Assembly (NCBI GenBank): GCA_035542475.1
Contig: DATKLL010000053.1
Location: forward strand, 7,986-71,985
Direction: 5' to 3'
DNA length: 64,000 nt
From: DATKLL01 sp035542475
GTDB taxonomy: Bacteria; Desulfobacterota; Syntrophia; Syntrophales; UBA2185
A program made the translations under genes and the position numbers. The notes below the pieces were generated by a model. The model was not told the DNA's origin and searched no databases. It saw only the letters and a list, made by a program, of their open reading frames with translations. Positions 43,347 to 51,829 of this stretch are shown here, piece by piece (within the stretch, counting starts at the first letter, position 1; every line of letters begins with the position of its first letter).

Positions 43347-45644
43347 TCATAATGATTTCCAGCCATCAGCTGCGGCATTAAGCTGCCCGAGAAGCCAGTT
43401 GCTCTGATTCTGGATATTACTTAAAGCTGTTTCCATTGTTATAAAGCTTTTGATCATTTGTTGTTTTTTCTGATCAAGCTGGGCGTTCATCTGATCTATT
43501 CTCGTCTGAAAGTTATCGATACTATTTTGAAGTGATGTCTCTTTGAAAGAAACATAGCCGCTGTAAGGGTCGGTGATATTAAAAAGGGCGCGGTCCAAAA
43601 GGTCCGCCGTGCCGATTGTCAGCTTGACAGTCCCGATGTCGCCTGTGTCTGTTCCCAAATATTTTACTGAAAGTCCCGCTGTATTGGCGTTGCCCGTGTT
43701 TCCCGTCAGGACCTGTCCGGCGCCAGTGGCAGCCTCGCCATTTATTGTACCTGCCACGTTTAGTCCATTATTGACCGTTTGATCTGAGCTCCATAAAAGG
43801 TGGTTATCCTCTGATATTGTGAAGCTCCTGCTTCCATAGCTGTTATCGGTGAGAACGACATGGTTGCTGCCGTCGTTGGAAGCTGTTACATTTAATGCTT
43901 GACCGCCGGTCTGGCCACCGGGGTTGGTGCTGAGAACGGTGCCAAAATCGAGGCCTCTCCCGGATGGTTCGGTGATACTGAGGGCAAGCTGGCTTGTCCC
44001 GGAAGATTTGTCGGTGACCACAATCCGGCCCGAAGAATCAATGGCTGCGGTCACATTATTAGAGAACGCGTTTTGTATGGCTGTCAGAAGCCCCTGGACC
44101 GTGTCCGTCCCCACATCGTTAATTGTGTAGCTCCCTGTGACGGAGCCTCCATTCCGGTCAGTTCCCGAAAAATTGATAACATCCCCATTTTGTAGGGTGG
44201 CGTCCTTGATATTGTTCCAGTTAGTCCCTGACGTAATCGGGTTTGAATCGTTCTGCTGGAGATGGGCACTCCCGGCCAGCATCTGCATTGATACAGCCGT
44301 GTTTATGGCATTGATAATGTCAGTTACGGTCATACCCGCGGTCAGGGAGATCGCTGCCGTAATATTGTCTTTAATCGTCATGGTTTCAGCACTGCCAAGG
44401 GTGCCGCCGACTGCGGTGTCAGAGGTTGATGTACTTCGTGTTGCCGCAGTATCGATGTGAACCGCGTATTGCCCTGCCTTCGAATTTTGCGTGTGCGCTA
44501 CATAATCAAGGCTGTTTGACGATGTCGTGCCCTGGCCCGCAAATAGTGACACGATATCACTGAAGTTGGTCTCAAGGTAATTTGTTAAGGTCGTGTCGTC
44601 GATACTCAATTGTCCTTTGTCATCGAGGCTTATCCCCGCGAGACCTAGGATGGAGAACTGGCCGTTGACGCCCCATACAGGCTGGGTGATAACGGATGTA
44701 AGGTCAGACTTTACGGAAAGAAGCGTCCCATCTCCGAAGAGGACGCCTCCCGTTGTCTTTGTGGTAGTGTCATACGAGAACTGTTTGCTGATATAGGACA
44801 TCACATTGTTGTAATCGGTTACAAAGGTTTGGATATTTTTCTTGATGGTATCCGTGTCACGTGTGACATTGAGATTGATGGTTGTGTCGTTGTCCGCATG
44901 GAGCAGATTCAAAGTAACACCGGGTATAACATCATCGATAGTATTTGAAGAATTGTGTACAGCTACGTCGTCAATATTGACGGTGGAGTCCTGACCGTCG
45001 ATTATTACATGGCTCCCCCAGCTGAATAGATCATTTGTTATGCTTATCCCCTGGGCGCCCGTCGTTGTGCTTGTGATAATCAGCCGGTGATCGGTACTGC
45101 TGAAGTTCAACACGGATGCCGTGACCCCGGCGTTCAGTTTATTGATATTGTTTGCTACATCATTCAAGCTGTCCGTCGCGTTTACAGTCAGCGTCTTCCC
45201 GTTGATGATAATGTCGCCGGTATAGCTCCCCCCCATGGCTGCTGTGGCGTCGGCGAAGGTGCCGGAGGATAGTTTCTCCGCTGTTGCCAGATTCACTACT
45301 TTTACAGTGTAGCTGTCCGGTGCAGCGGACGTGTCTGCGGAGGCGGAAAGCAAGTCTTCAGCCTGAACAGAGCTGTTGTCGGTGGACATCACCGTCTTAA
45401 ACGCGTTAAAGCTGTCAGGGTCATTTAGGGCGTCTGCCGCCGTCTTCAAAGTGAGAAGTTGTGTATTGAACGATTGCCACTCCTTGAGCTTCGCCTGGTA
45501 GTCGCTTTGCTGGTTCGAAACAAGAGTAACACTTTTTTGATCGACTGCGATCAATTGAGTGACTATGCTGCTCCAGTCAATTCCGCTGGAAAGACCGCTT
45601 ATAAAACTGGTTCCTATGTTGCTGCCCACATTGGTAGTAGCCAT
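43347..45644 (-). CDS. fliD: Filament cap protein FliD (HAP2), enlarged
   Basis: A 765-residue FliD, well above the ~470 of enterics. The N-terminus (SGIDWSSIVTQLIAVDQKSV) and C-terminal coiled coil (ETSLQNSIDNFQTRIDQMNA) are standard. The extra length is in the middle, which contains several flagellin-IN type modules (LNDVANNINKLNAGVTASVL; VQGLLTAIQNAFSNNVTAAI) separated by Ser/Thr-rich beta segments. It caps the growing filament. AGGAG site before ATG; sigma-28 promoter about 70 bases upstream. Confidence 0.95.
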   Translation of the reverse strand: MATTNVGSNIGTSFISGLSSGIDWSSIVTQLIAVDQKSVTLVSNQQSDYQAKLKEWQSFNTQLLTLKTAADALNDPDSFNAFKTVMSTDNSSVQAEDLLSASADTSAAPDSYTVKVVNLATAEKLSSGTFADATAAMGGSYTGDIIINGKTLTVNATDSLNDVANNINKLNAGVTASVLNFSSTDHRLIITSTTTGAQGISITNDLFSWGSHVIIDGQDSTVNIDDVAVHNSSNTIDDVIPGVTLNLLHADNDTTINLNVTRDTDTIKKNIQTFVTDYNNVMSYISKQFSYDTTTKTTGGVLFGDGTLLSVKSDLTSVITQPVWGVNGQFSILGLAGISLDDKGQLSIDDTTLTNYLETNFSDIVSLFAGQGTTSSNSLDYVAHTQNSKAGQYAVHIDTAATRSTSTSDTAVGGTLGSAETMTIKDNITAAISLTAGMTVTDIINAINTAVSMQMLAGSAHLQQNDSNPITSGTNWNNIKDATLQNGDVINFSGTDRNGGSVTGSYTINDVGTDTVQGLLTAIQNAFSNNVTAAIDSSGRIVVTDKSSGTSQLALSITEPSGRGLDFGTVLSTNPGGQTGGQALNVTASNDGSNHVVLTDNSYGSRSFTISEDNHLLWSSDQTVNNGLNVAGTINGEAATGAGQVLTGNTGNANTAGLSVKYLGTDTGDIGTVKLTIGTADLLDRALFNITDPYSGYVSFKETSLQNSIDNFQTRIDQMNAQLDQKKQQMIKSFITMETALSNIQNQSNWLLGQLNAAADGWKSL

Positions 45645-45672
45645 CCGATACTCCTTTCTTATGCTACCATCA

Positions 45673-45698
45673 GGCGTTTACGATGAATGTTAAACGCC
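45673..45698 (-). promoter_or_regulatory. Hairpin in the fliD leader
   Basis: GGCGTTTA and TAAACGCC form a perfect 8-base stem with a 10-base loop, between the sigma-28 start point and the fliD ribosome site. It may protect or fold the leader RNA. Confidence 0.5.
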
Positions 45699-45714
45699 CC
45701 GTACTTTATTATCA

Positions 45715-45742
45715 TTATCGGCAAAATATTCCCCACACTTGA
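45715..45742 (-). promoter_or_regulatory. Sigma-28 promoter of fliD
   Basis: On the minus strand: TCAAG (45742-45738), 15-base spacer, GCCGATAA (45722-45715), a perfect -10 element. The -35 is the same CTCAAG seen before the flagellin. Confidence 0.82.
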
Positions 45743-45897
45743 GTGTTTTGAGAGCTTTTTTAGATGATTGCAAGAAACTTAGTAGCGTAATAAAATGTTG
45801 TATAATCAGCATGTTATGAATTTAACTCAATGTGTTCACAATGATGAATCTGGCAGTGTGGAACACTCTCTTTTATAGATACAGCAAGAAATCTGCC
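45743..45897. other. Spacer between the fliD promoter and the flagellin terminator
   Basis: No gene is visible here. The 315-base gap between flagellin and fliD is accounted for by the flagellin terminator, the fliD promoter and the fliD leader hairpin. Confidence 0.5.
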
Positions 45898-45932
45898 AAA
45901 AAAAGCCCCGCAATCAGGAATGATTGCGGGGC
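45898..45932 (-). terminator. Terminator of the flagellin gene
   Basis: A perfect 12-base stem (GCCCCGCAATCA, loop, TGATTGCGGGGC; 45905-45932) followed on the minus strand by seven U residues. It ends the highly expressed flagellin mRNA. Confidence 0.95.
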
Positions 45933-45959
45933 GTCCGATTAAAGGGTTAGAAGATGAGA

Positions 45960-47078
45960 TTATTTGAACAGTGAGAGAACTTGCTGTGGAGCCATGTTGG
46001 CCTGGGCTAACATCGCCGTACCTGCCTGTACAAGGATCTGGTTCTTGGTGAAGTTCGTCATTTCCGAAGCCATGTCCACATCTTTGATTGTCGAATTTGC
46101 AGCAGTGTAGTTCTGTATCGTGGTGGAGAGGTTCGCGCTCGCATAACCCAGTCTGTTTTGTGCCGCACCGATTGCGCCTTGTGCATTACTCAGTGCACTA
46201 ATGGCTGTGTTGATTGTGTCAAGGAAAGAAAGCGCAGTCGTCGCAAGTGAGAGTTGACCCGTCTGTAGAGAAAGAGCCGAAGCTTTGACACTGCTTAGCG
46301 AAATACTGATCCTGTCATAAGCATTACTTGACGTGCCAACCTGGAAATTGGCGGCCGATGAGTTGGTGCCAGTAATTACGCCGTCTGAAGCATTGGACAA
46401 ATGTTCATTGACTGTTAAAGTCAGGCCCAGAGAAGCGAAGGTGACATTTTTTGTCGCGCCCGTTCCGGGTGTCGCGACACCGTACATGATCTCTGAATGC
46501 TCGACCCCGCCTATCGTCGCACTGACAGTTATGTCCTCACCGGAAGCGGCGTTATCCGCTGTTGATATGGTGTATGCTACACCCATAGCCAATCCACTGG
46601 CGCCACTAAGGCCTCCTGAGGCAGTTATGGTGGCACCTGCCGTAATAGTAACTCCAAATGTCCCATTCAACAGGGGAGTACCGGAGTAATTTGTCGAATT
46701 GGCGATCCGATCGATTTCGGCGATCAGCTGGTCGCCTTCCGCGTTGATCTTATCGAGGTTTGTCCCGGCATTTGCAGAAGAAGCCTGCGTGGCCAGTTCT
46801 TTTAATCTTGTCAACATATTGTCAATCTGATCCATGGCACCGCCGGCAACCTGCAGCAGGGCGTTTGCCTGGCTCACGTTCTGGCTTCCCATTTTGTAGC
46901 TGGCTATGTCGGCGCTGAACTGCTGAGAAATGGCCAGTCCTGCCGCATCATCAGCGGCTGAATTAATACGATAACCTGAAGAAAGTCTTTCAAGAGACTT
47001 ACTCATTGCACCTGAGGAAATATTAAGATTCCTCTGCGCGTTCAATGCTGCGATGTTACTTTGAATTACGAATCCCAT
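45960..47078 (-). CDS. fliC: Flagellin
   Basis: A 372-residue flagellin with both conserved ends: MGFVIQSNIAALNAQRNLNI, LSSGYRINSAADDAAGLAIS, and the C-terminal TKNQILVQAGTAMLAQANMA. The central domain (about 140-250) is short, Gly/Ser/Thr-rich and acidic, a plausible target for glycosylation by the neighbouring genes. Only one flagellin is present in the window. It has an AAGGAGGAT ribosome site, sigma-28 promoter, a leader of about 150 bases with CsrA-type motifs, and a strong terminator. Confidence 0.96.
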   Translation of the reverse strand: MGFVIQSNIAALNAQRNLNISSGAMSKSLERLSSGYRINSAADDAAGLAISQQFSADIASYKMGSQNVSQANALLQVAGGAMDQIDNMLTRLKELATQASSANAGTNLDKINAEGDQLIAEIDRIANSTNYSGTPLLNGTFGVTITAGATITASGGLSGASGLAMGVAYTISTADNAASGEDITVSATIGGVEHSEIMYGVATPGTGATKNVTFASLGLTLTVNEHLSNASDGVITGTNSSAANFQVGTSSNAYDRISISLSSVKASALSLQTGQLSLATTALSFLDTINTAISALSNAQGAIGAAQNRLGYASANLSTTIQNYTAANSTIKDVDMASEMTNFTKNQILVQAGTAMLAQANMAPQQVLSLFK

Positions 47079-47085
47079 GATTTTA

Positions 47086-47136
47086 TCCTCCTTGATTTTT
47101 TTATTTTTTTAGGGATTGTTTTGGCATCCTTGCCAA
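47086..47136 (-). promoter_or_regulatory. Candidate CsrA binding region in the flagellin leader
   Basis: On the minus strand TTGGCA-AGGA-TGCCAA (47136-47121) is a 6-base hairpin with GGA in the loop; it includes CAAGGAUG, matching the core of the known CsrA site. A second GGA lies in the ribosome site AAGGAGGA (47093-47086), about 28 bases further on. Two sites, one covering the ribosome site, is the arrangement of Bacillus hag. csrA and fliW lie about 5 kb away. Confidence 0.6.
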
Positions 47137-47209
47137 TTGTTTTAAAAGTTTTATTGTTTATAACCGGGGCTTTTTCATTTTATCCCCACTCACATTGCCG
47201 AAGTTTCTT

Positions 47210-47219
47210 TCACCTCCTT
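47210..47219 (-). promoter_or_regulatory. Extra ribosome-site-like sequence in the flagellin leader
   Basis: AAGGAGGTGA on the minus strand is a perfect ribosome-binding sequence about 130 bases before the flagellin start. Only minimal frames follow: ATG-TGA, or a GTG frame of 11 codons. It also contains GGA and could bind CsrA or act as a decoy. Confidence 0.35.
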
Positions 47220-47237
47220 CCGTACTCTTTGGCCTTA

Positions 47238-47265
47238 TTATCGGTTCAAAGGTGAAAATACTTGA
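47238..47265 (-). promoter_or_regulatory. Sigma-28 promoter of the flagellin gene
   Basis: On the minus strand: TCAAG (47265-47261), 15-base spacer, ACCGATAA (47245-47238), seven of eight matching the -10. Layout identical to the fliD promoter. The leader would be about 150 bases. Confidence 0.75.
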
Positions 47266-47295
47266 GAAAAAAACTGATAACAAAAATAATGGGGA

Positions 47296-49917
47296 TCAAT
47301 TCCTGCCGGAAGGCAGCAAGGATAAAACGGTGGATACCTGGGCGGAGAGGTCCTTATAATTAATCAGCGCATTATTAATTTCACATAAGATGCCTGATAT
47401 ATCTTCAACTTTATCAACAGTTCTATTTCTGTTTAACCGCAGTTCTTTCAGGATCAAATCGCACCAGTGGATAAACTCAATGATTCGATTTTGCCTGAGT
47501 TCTATTTCACAGAGGTATAAAAGGGACTTGAGCATTCCTTTTTCAAGGTTGTGTACGCGTTCGAAAAACAACCTCGCGTTGTCGAATTGACCGAGCTGCA
47601 GTGCTATTTCACCAAGATGAAGCCATGGCGACGATTCCTGAGGATTGATTTCTATAGCCCTGTTGAATGCCTCAATGGCACGGTCGAGACAATTCTGCCG
47701 CCGATAGAAAAGGCCAAGGGTGCATAGGGTGGTATGGTTCTGAGGATCTATTTTCATGAGGGCATCAAGTGCTTTATCCGCTGTTGTTAAATCTTCCGCG
47801 GCCAGTGACACGGCAGAGAGGCGGCTCAGAATCATGATATCCTGGCTGCCCAGTTCTAAAAGACGCTCCAGACATCGTTTTTCATCCGTTTCGTTCTTTA
47901 TTTTATTGTTCAATTTTGCGAGCATACACCAGACTGAAGGCTCATCAGGAGCCTCCTCCAGAGCAAGATCCAGATATTTACGGGCCAAGCCAAGATCGCC
48001 CGAACGATCCTTATGAAAGGTTCCGACATTCTGCCAAACCTGCCATTTATCATCCGCAATCTCATAGGCTGCCTGATAATGCTTGCCCATATTCGCATAA
48101 TCTTTCAGGGCATGGTACGCATGGCCGATAAGGAGATTGATGCTCCTTCCTTCACTCATTGTGGAGTTTATGATCGTACCAGTTTTGTCTGGATTTTTTT
48201 CATAAAAGTCACGCAGGTCTAAATAGTGCAGCCCATAGTGCAAGACATCATCCCACTGTTCTTCCTCAACAGCAAGCAAGGTCATAGTATAGTGTGAATC
48301 AAGATGGTCAGGGCATTTTTTTAGCACCTGCAAAGAATAATCGCGTACCTTTTCCAGGTCTCCCAGAAAAAAAGAGGCTACAGCGGCGTTATGGCATGTC
48401 CATAAATAAATTGTGTTACTATCGCCCTGCTTATCTGCCAGGTCGAGGGCGAGTAATGATTCTTCTACGCATTGCTTGTACATCCTACGGGTGAGATAGG
48501 ATGTTCCCAGATAATGGTGCGGCATGGGATCATCCGGCGCTTCACAAATCTGTTTTTTTAGAAGCTCAGTGGTTCTTAAGAACTTTTCATTCGCTTTCTT
48601 TTCCTCGAGATTGTATCCATAGTGCATGAGTTCAATCGCAGAATGTTTGGTAAAGGTATGACCGATGACACGGTTATGAACTGTACCTTCATAATGAATG
48701 ATGCTGTTGTTCCGGAAGAATCTTTCAGAATTATGTCTGGCTGTCTTTCGACCACCGCTGTATACACTGATAACATTGGCATATATGGCGTCAGATAACC
48801 CGGCTTCACGAATGGCCTGTCGTATTTCTGGTCTGGAGGATTCAAGCAGTTCTTCGTCGGCATCGATAGTAAATATCCAGTCACCCGTTGCGTATTTTAT
48901 GGCCTGATTGCGCGCCTTACTGAAGCTGCCTTCCCAGGGATGAAAGTAAATCTTGCCTGTGAATTTCCTTGCGATGTCCACAGTCTTATCCGTGGACCCT
49001 GTATCTACGATAATGATCTCATCTACAACATCTTTCACACTGTTAAGACACTGCTCCAGGAAGGCTTCCTCATTTTTAACGATCATGCAGCAACTGATCG
49101 TTGGTTCTTTCCCGTTATGTTCTTCCATATGTGAAATTTTCGTTAGCAGATATTTGACCGTTTCATCACGGGAATTTTGCCGGTGTGCCTTATCGAGATA
49201 TAAAAAGGATTTGACCGGATTGTTTTTATTGTAAAAATAAATACCGATCGCCCGGAGCGCGACAAATGGCTCCGGCGCATATTTTATTGCCTTATCGAAG
49301 GATTCTTGAGAATTAACCTCCTGCCCCAGTTCAAAACAGGCTATACCAATGAGGACATGCATGTTCCATCCTTCTTTCAGGGTGCAGGTCATGAAATTAC
49401 CGAAATCCGCATGTGATGTCCTTAATAATTGAACAAGGTTCAAGTATTTATGACCATGTTCAATCGTGCGTGACCATTGCTGTGAGTCATAATATACGGC
49501 AGTTAGGATATAATGCGCATCAATGTGCTTTGGAAACCTCTCAATGCTTGATAAAGCCACTTCCTCAGCATTTTTTAAATCTCCCAAACGGTAATAGGAC
49601 ATGGCTGCATTGTAACGCGACCACAGGTAGACCATGTTGGGATCGTTTTTATCTTCAGATAGTTTGATTGCCTTCAGGCTTGTCTCAAGTGCTTCCTGAA
49701 ACATGCCCTGGCTTAAATAGGAACAGCTTAAATGGTGATATATCATGGGATTATTCGGGTCGTCTTTCAAATCCGCTTTAAGGCGAGATACCGTTCTCTC
49801 AAACTCCTGCTTTGACTGACGCTGCGTCAAGTCATAACCATCATGGGTGGGATGGAGAGGTTCTGTTGAATGCTTTGCGGCAACGACAGCCGATTTATTT
49901 CTTTTTTTCTTTTTCAC
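47296..49917 (-). CDS. TPR - family 2 glycosyltransferase - TPR protein
   Basis: An 873-residue cytoplasmic protein. A GT2 domain (about 271-430) has SCCMIVKNEEAFLEQCLNSV, VDTGSTDKT and the metal-binding DAD (352-354). It is bracketed by two copies of a ~150-residue TPR module (about 51-199 and 459-606; HHLSCSYLSQGMFQEALETS against HHYLGTSYLTRRMYKQCVEE); further TPRs run to about 860. The TPRs could bind a protein acceptor, and the gene lies next to flagellin, so flagellin glycosylation is a fair inference. GTG start; a weak ribosome site. Confidence 0.85.
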   Translation of the reverse strand: MKKKKRNKSAVVAAKHSTEPLHPTHDGYDLTQRQSKQEFERTVSRLKADLKDDPNNPMIYHHLSCSYLSQGMFQEALETSLKAIKLSEDKNDPNMVYLWSRYNAAMSYYRLGDLKNAEEVALSSIERFPKHIDAHYILTAVYYDSQQWSRTIEHGHKYLNLVQLLRTSHADFGNFMTCTLKEGWNMHVLIGIACFELGQEVNSQESFDKAIKYAPEPFVALRAIGIYFYNKNNPVKSFLYLDKAHRQNSRDETVKYLLTKISHMEEHNGKEPTISCCMIVKNEEAFLEQCLNSVKDVVDEIIIVDTGSTDKTVDIARKFTGKIYFHPWEGSFSKARNQAIKYATGDWIFTIDADEELLESSRPEIRQAIREAGLSDAIYANVISVYSGGRKTARHNSERFFRNNSIIHYEGTVHNRVIGHTFTKHSAIELMHYGYNLEEKKANEKFLRTTELLKKQICEAPDDPMPHHYLGTSYLTRRMYKQCVEESLLALDLADKQGDSNTIYLWTCHNAAVASFFLGDLEKVRDYSLQVLKKCPDHLDSHYTMTLLAVEEEQWDDVLHYGLHYLDLRDFYEKNPDKTGTIINSTMSEGRSINLLIGHAYHALKDYANMGKHYQAAYEIADDKWQVWQNVGTFHKDRSGDLGLARKYLDLALEEAPDEPSVWCMLAKLNNKIKNETDEKRCLERLLELGSQDIMILSRLSAVSLAAEDLTTADKALDALMKIDPQNHTTLCTLGLFYRRQNCLDRAIEAFNRAIEINPQESSPWLHLGEIALQLGQFDNARLFFERVHNLEKGMLKSLLYLCEIELRQNRIIEFIHWCDLILKELRLNRNRTVDKVEDISGILCEINNALINYKDLSAQVSTVLSLLPSGRN

Positions 49918-49998
49918 GAATTATTCTCAAACGAATCGGGACTGTTCATGACTCTAATTTTTAAATTATATTTCAACCCTGAAATGTCATAGGACTTT

Positions 49999-51657
49999 TC
50001 ATAGAGAAGCTCTAAAATTTTTAGTTTGATCCGTCCCTGAAAGATTAAAGTCTTTACGTAATTTCGGATAATGAATGCCACACACACCACACGTTTTATT
50101 ACTATCTAATTTATATCCGCACTCGCAAATCCAGCCAACTTGCCGCGCGGGATTGCCTGTTACTAGGGCATAGTCCTTTATATCTTTAGTAACGACAGCG
50201 CCTGCTCCTATGAAAGCATAACGTCCAATAGTTACGCCACAGATTATAGTAGCATTTGCACCGATAGTAGCGCCTTTTTTAACTAGAGTCGGCTTTATCT
50301 CTTCCACTCGACGAATAGCAGCCCTTGGATTGTAAACGTTCGTGAAAACCATGGAAGGTCCACAAAATACCTCGTCTTCAAGAATCACACCTTTATATAT
50401 ACTGACGTTATTCTGGATTTTGCATTTATTACCTATACTGACATGTGGACCGATGACAACATTCTGCCCGATAGTACAATCTTTGCCAATCCTAGAACCG
50501 GTGAGGATATGGGAGAAATGCCAGATCTTAGTATTATCGCCTATCGACACATCATCATCTATAATTGCTGACGGGTGAATATATGACTTACTGAGATTAC
50601 AGGATTGTTGTGATGTTTTTTGAGTCTGCTGCGGTGTAAGCTCCCATATTGATGACCTTTCATTTAAATTGATCTTACGACCATCTTGATTTAAAGATTC
50701 CTGGCTCGAATTAAGAACCTTCAATACACGTAAACCTTCATTTCCGTCTGTGATGGCCTTGTTACCGTTTTTTATGCACCGGATGAATGTTTCACATTCT
50801 AAACGCAAAGGTTCAATTTCCGGTATATCACAGATCAATGTCGGTTCGGTCTTTGATGGGATCGGGATATTAATCTGCCATTTGATTTCGTGCTGATATA
50901 AAAGCAGCTTTTCATTCCAGGGCTTTGTATCATCAAAAACCGCCATTTTCCGGTCGCCCACCACAATGAGTTTCTGTTCCTTAAAAGGATGAAGCCACGA
51001 AACAAATACATGGGCTCGCAGACCCGATGGAAATTCCATGTGGGTTGTAGTTACATCTGCGATTTTTTTATGAAGGTAATTTCCACCCATGCACTGGACA
51101 CTTTCGGGCATGTCTCCAGCCAGGGTTAAGATCATAGAAATATCATGAGGCGCGAAAGACCAGAGAGCATTTTCCTCACGGCGAATCTTTCCCAAATTGA
51201 GACGATGCGAATAGATGTAGTTTATGCGGCCAAGGTCACCATTTTCAACAAGAGACTTTAAACGTTGAAATGCAGGATGATACTGCATAAGGTGACCAAC
51301 CATGATTATAAGATTTCGTTCTTCAGCAAGGTGAATAAGTTCAATCGCCTCGTTTTCATGCAGTACTAGAGGTTTTTCAACGAGTATATGTTTATTCGAC
51401 AGCAGGGCTTCGCGTGCTATGCTGAAATGCGTTTCAGCCGGTGTTGCGATTACTACTCCATCGATATCTTCACGAGAAAAGACGTCATTTATAGCTAAAC
51501 ATATTTCTGCGTTCGGGTACCGTTTTTTTAAATGTTCTAATAGAGTTTCATTTTTATCGCATATAATTTTCAATGAACCCAAGTCGGAATAATTTCTTAA
51601 TAAATTTTTCCCCCAATAACCTGCTCCTATCACAGCTATGTTTGCAATTTTTTCCAT
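49999..51657 (-). CDS. Fusion: Gfo/Idh/MocA sugar dehydrogenase + hexapeptide acetyltransferase
   Basis: A 552-residue two-domain protein. Residues 1-320: NAD-binding oxidoreductase (AVIGAGYWGKNLLRNY; EKP at 94-96; GHLMQYHP), as in WlbA/WbpB, which oxidise UDP-GlcNAc-uronate at C3. Residues about 358-525: left-handed beta-helix acyltransferase with repeated I-G-x-x hexapeptides (YIHPSAIIDDDVSIGDNTKI; GAGAVVTKDIKDYALVTGNP), as in WbpD/WlbB. A four-Cys zinc-like tail (CECGYKLDSNKTCGVC) follows. These are steps 1 and 3 of diacetamido-uronate synthesis, normally separate proteins; an aminotransferase of the needed type lies at 58783. Confidence 0.88.
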   Translation of the reverse strand: MEKIANIAVIGAGYWGKNLLRNYSDLGSLKIICDKNETLLEHLKKRYPNAEICLAINDVFSREDIDGVVIATPAETHFSIAREALLSNKHILVEKPLVLHENEAIELIHLAEERNLIIMVGHLMQYHPAFQRLKSLVENGDLGRINYIYSHRLNLGKIRREENALWSFAPHDISMILTLAGDMPESVQCMGGNYLHKKIADVTTTHMEFPSGLRAHVFVSWLHPFKEQKLIVVGDRKMAVFDDTKPWNEKLLLYQHEIKWQINIPIPSKTEPTLICDIPEIEPLRLECETFIRCIKNGNKAITDGNEGLRVLKVLNSSQESLNQDGRKINLNERSSIWELTPQQTQKTSQQSCNLSKSYIHPSAIIDDDVSIGDNTKIWHFSHILTGSRIGKDCTIGQNVVIGPHVSIGNKCKIQNNVSIYKGVILEDEVFCGPSMVFTNVYNPRAAIRRVEEIKPTLVKKGATIGANATIICGVTIGRYAFIGAGAVVTKDIKDYALVTGNPARQVGWICECGYKLDSNKTCGVCGIHYPKLRKDFNLSGTDQTKNFRASL

Positions 51658-51829
51658 ATCAGATCTCTAAAATATGTTAATAATATTTAAAACTTTGGCA
51701 ATTTTCTATCAATTTCCCATTTAAAAAGAGATTTCATAGAAATAAGTAATCTAAATTTGCAATAACCATACCAAGAAATTGCTTAATTTTAATCATCTTT
51801 CTCAAAAGGGAAAAATCATGTATCCGCAA

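Noticed and set aside
47121..47136. TTGGCA...TGCC on the flagellin leader read as a sigma-54 promoter
   Set aside because: GG to GC spacing is only seven bases on the minus strand; it fits an RNA hairpin instead.
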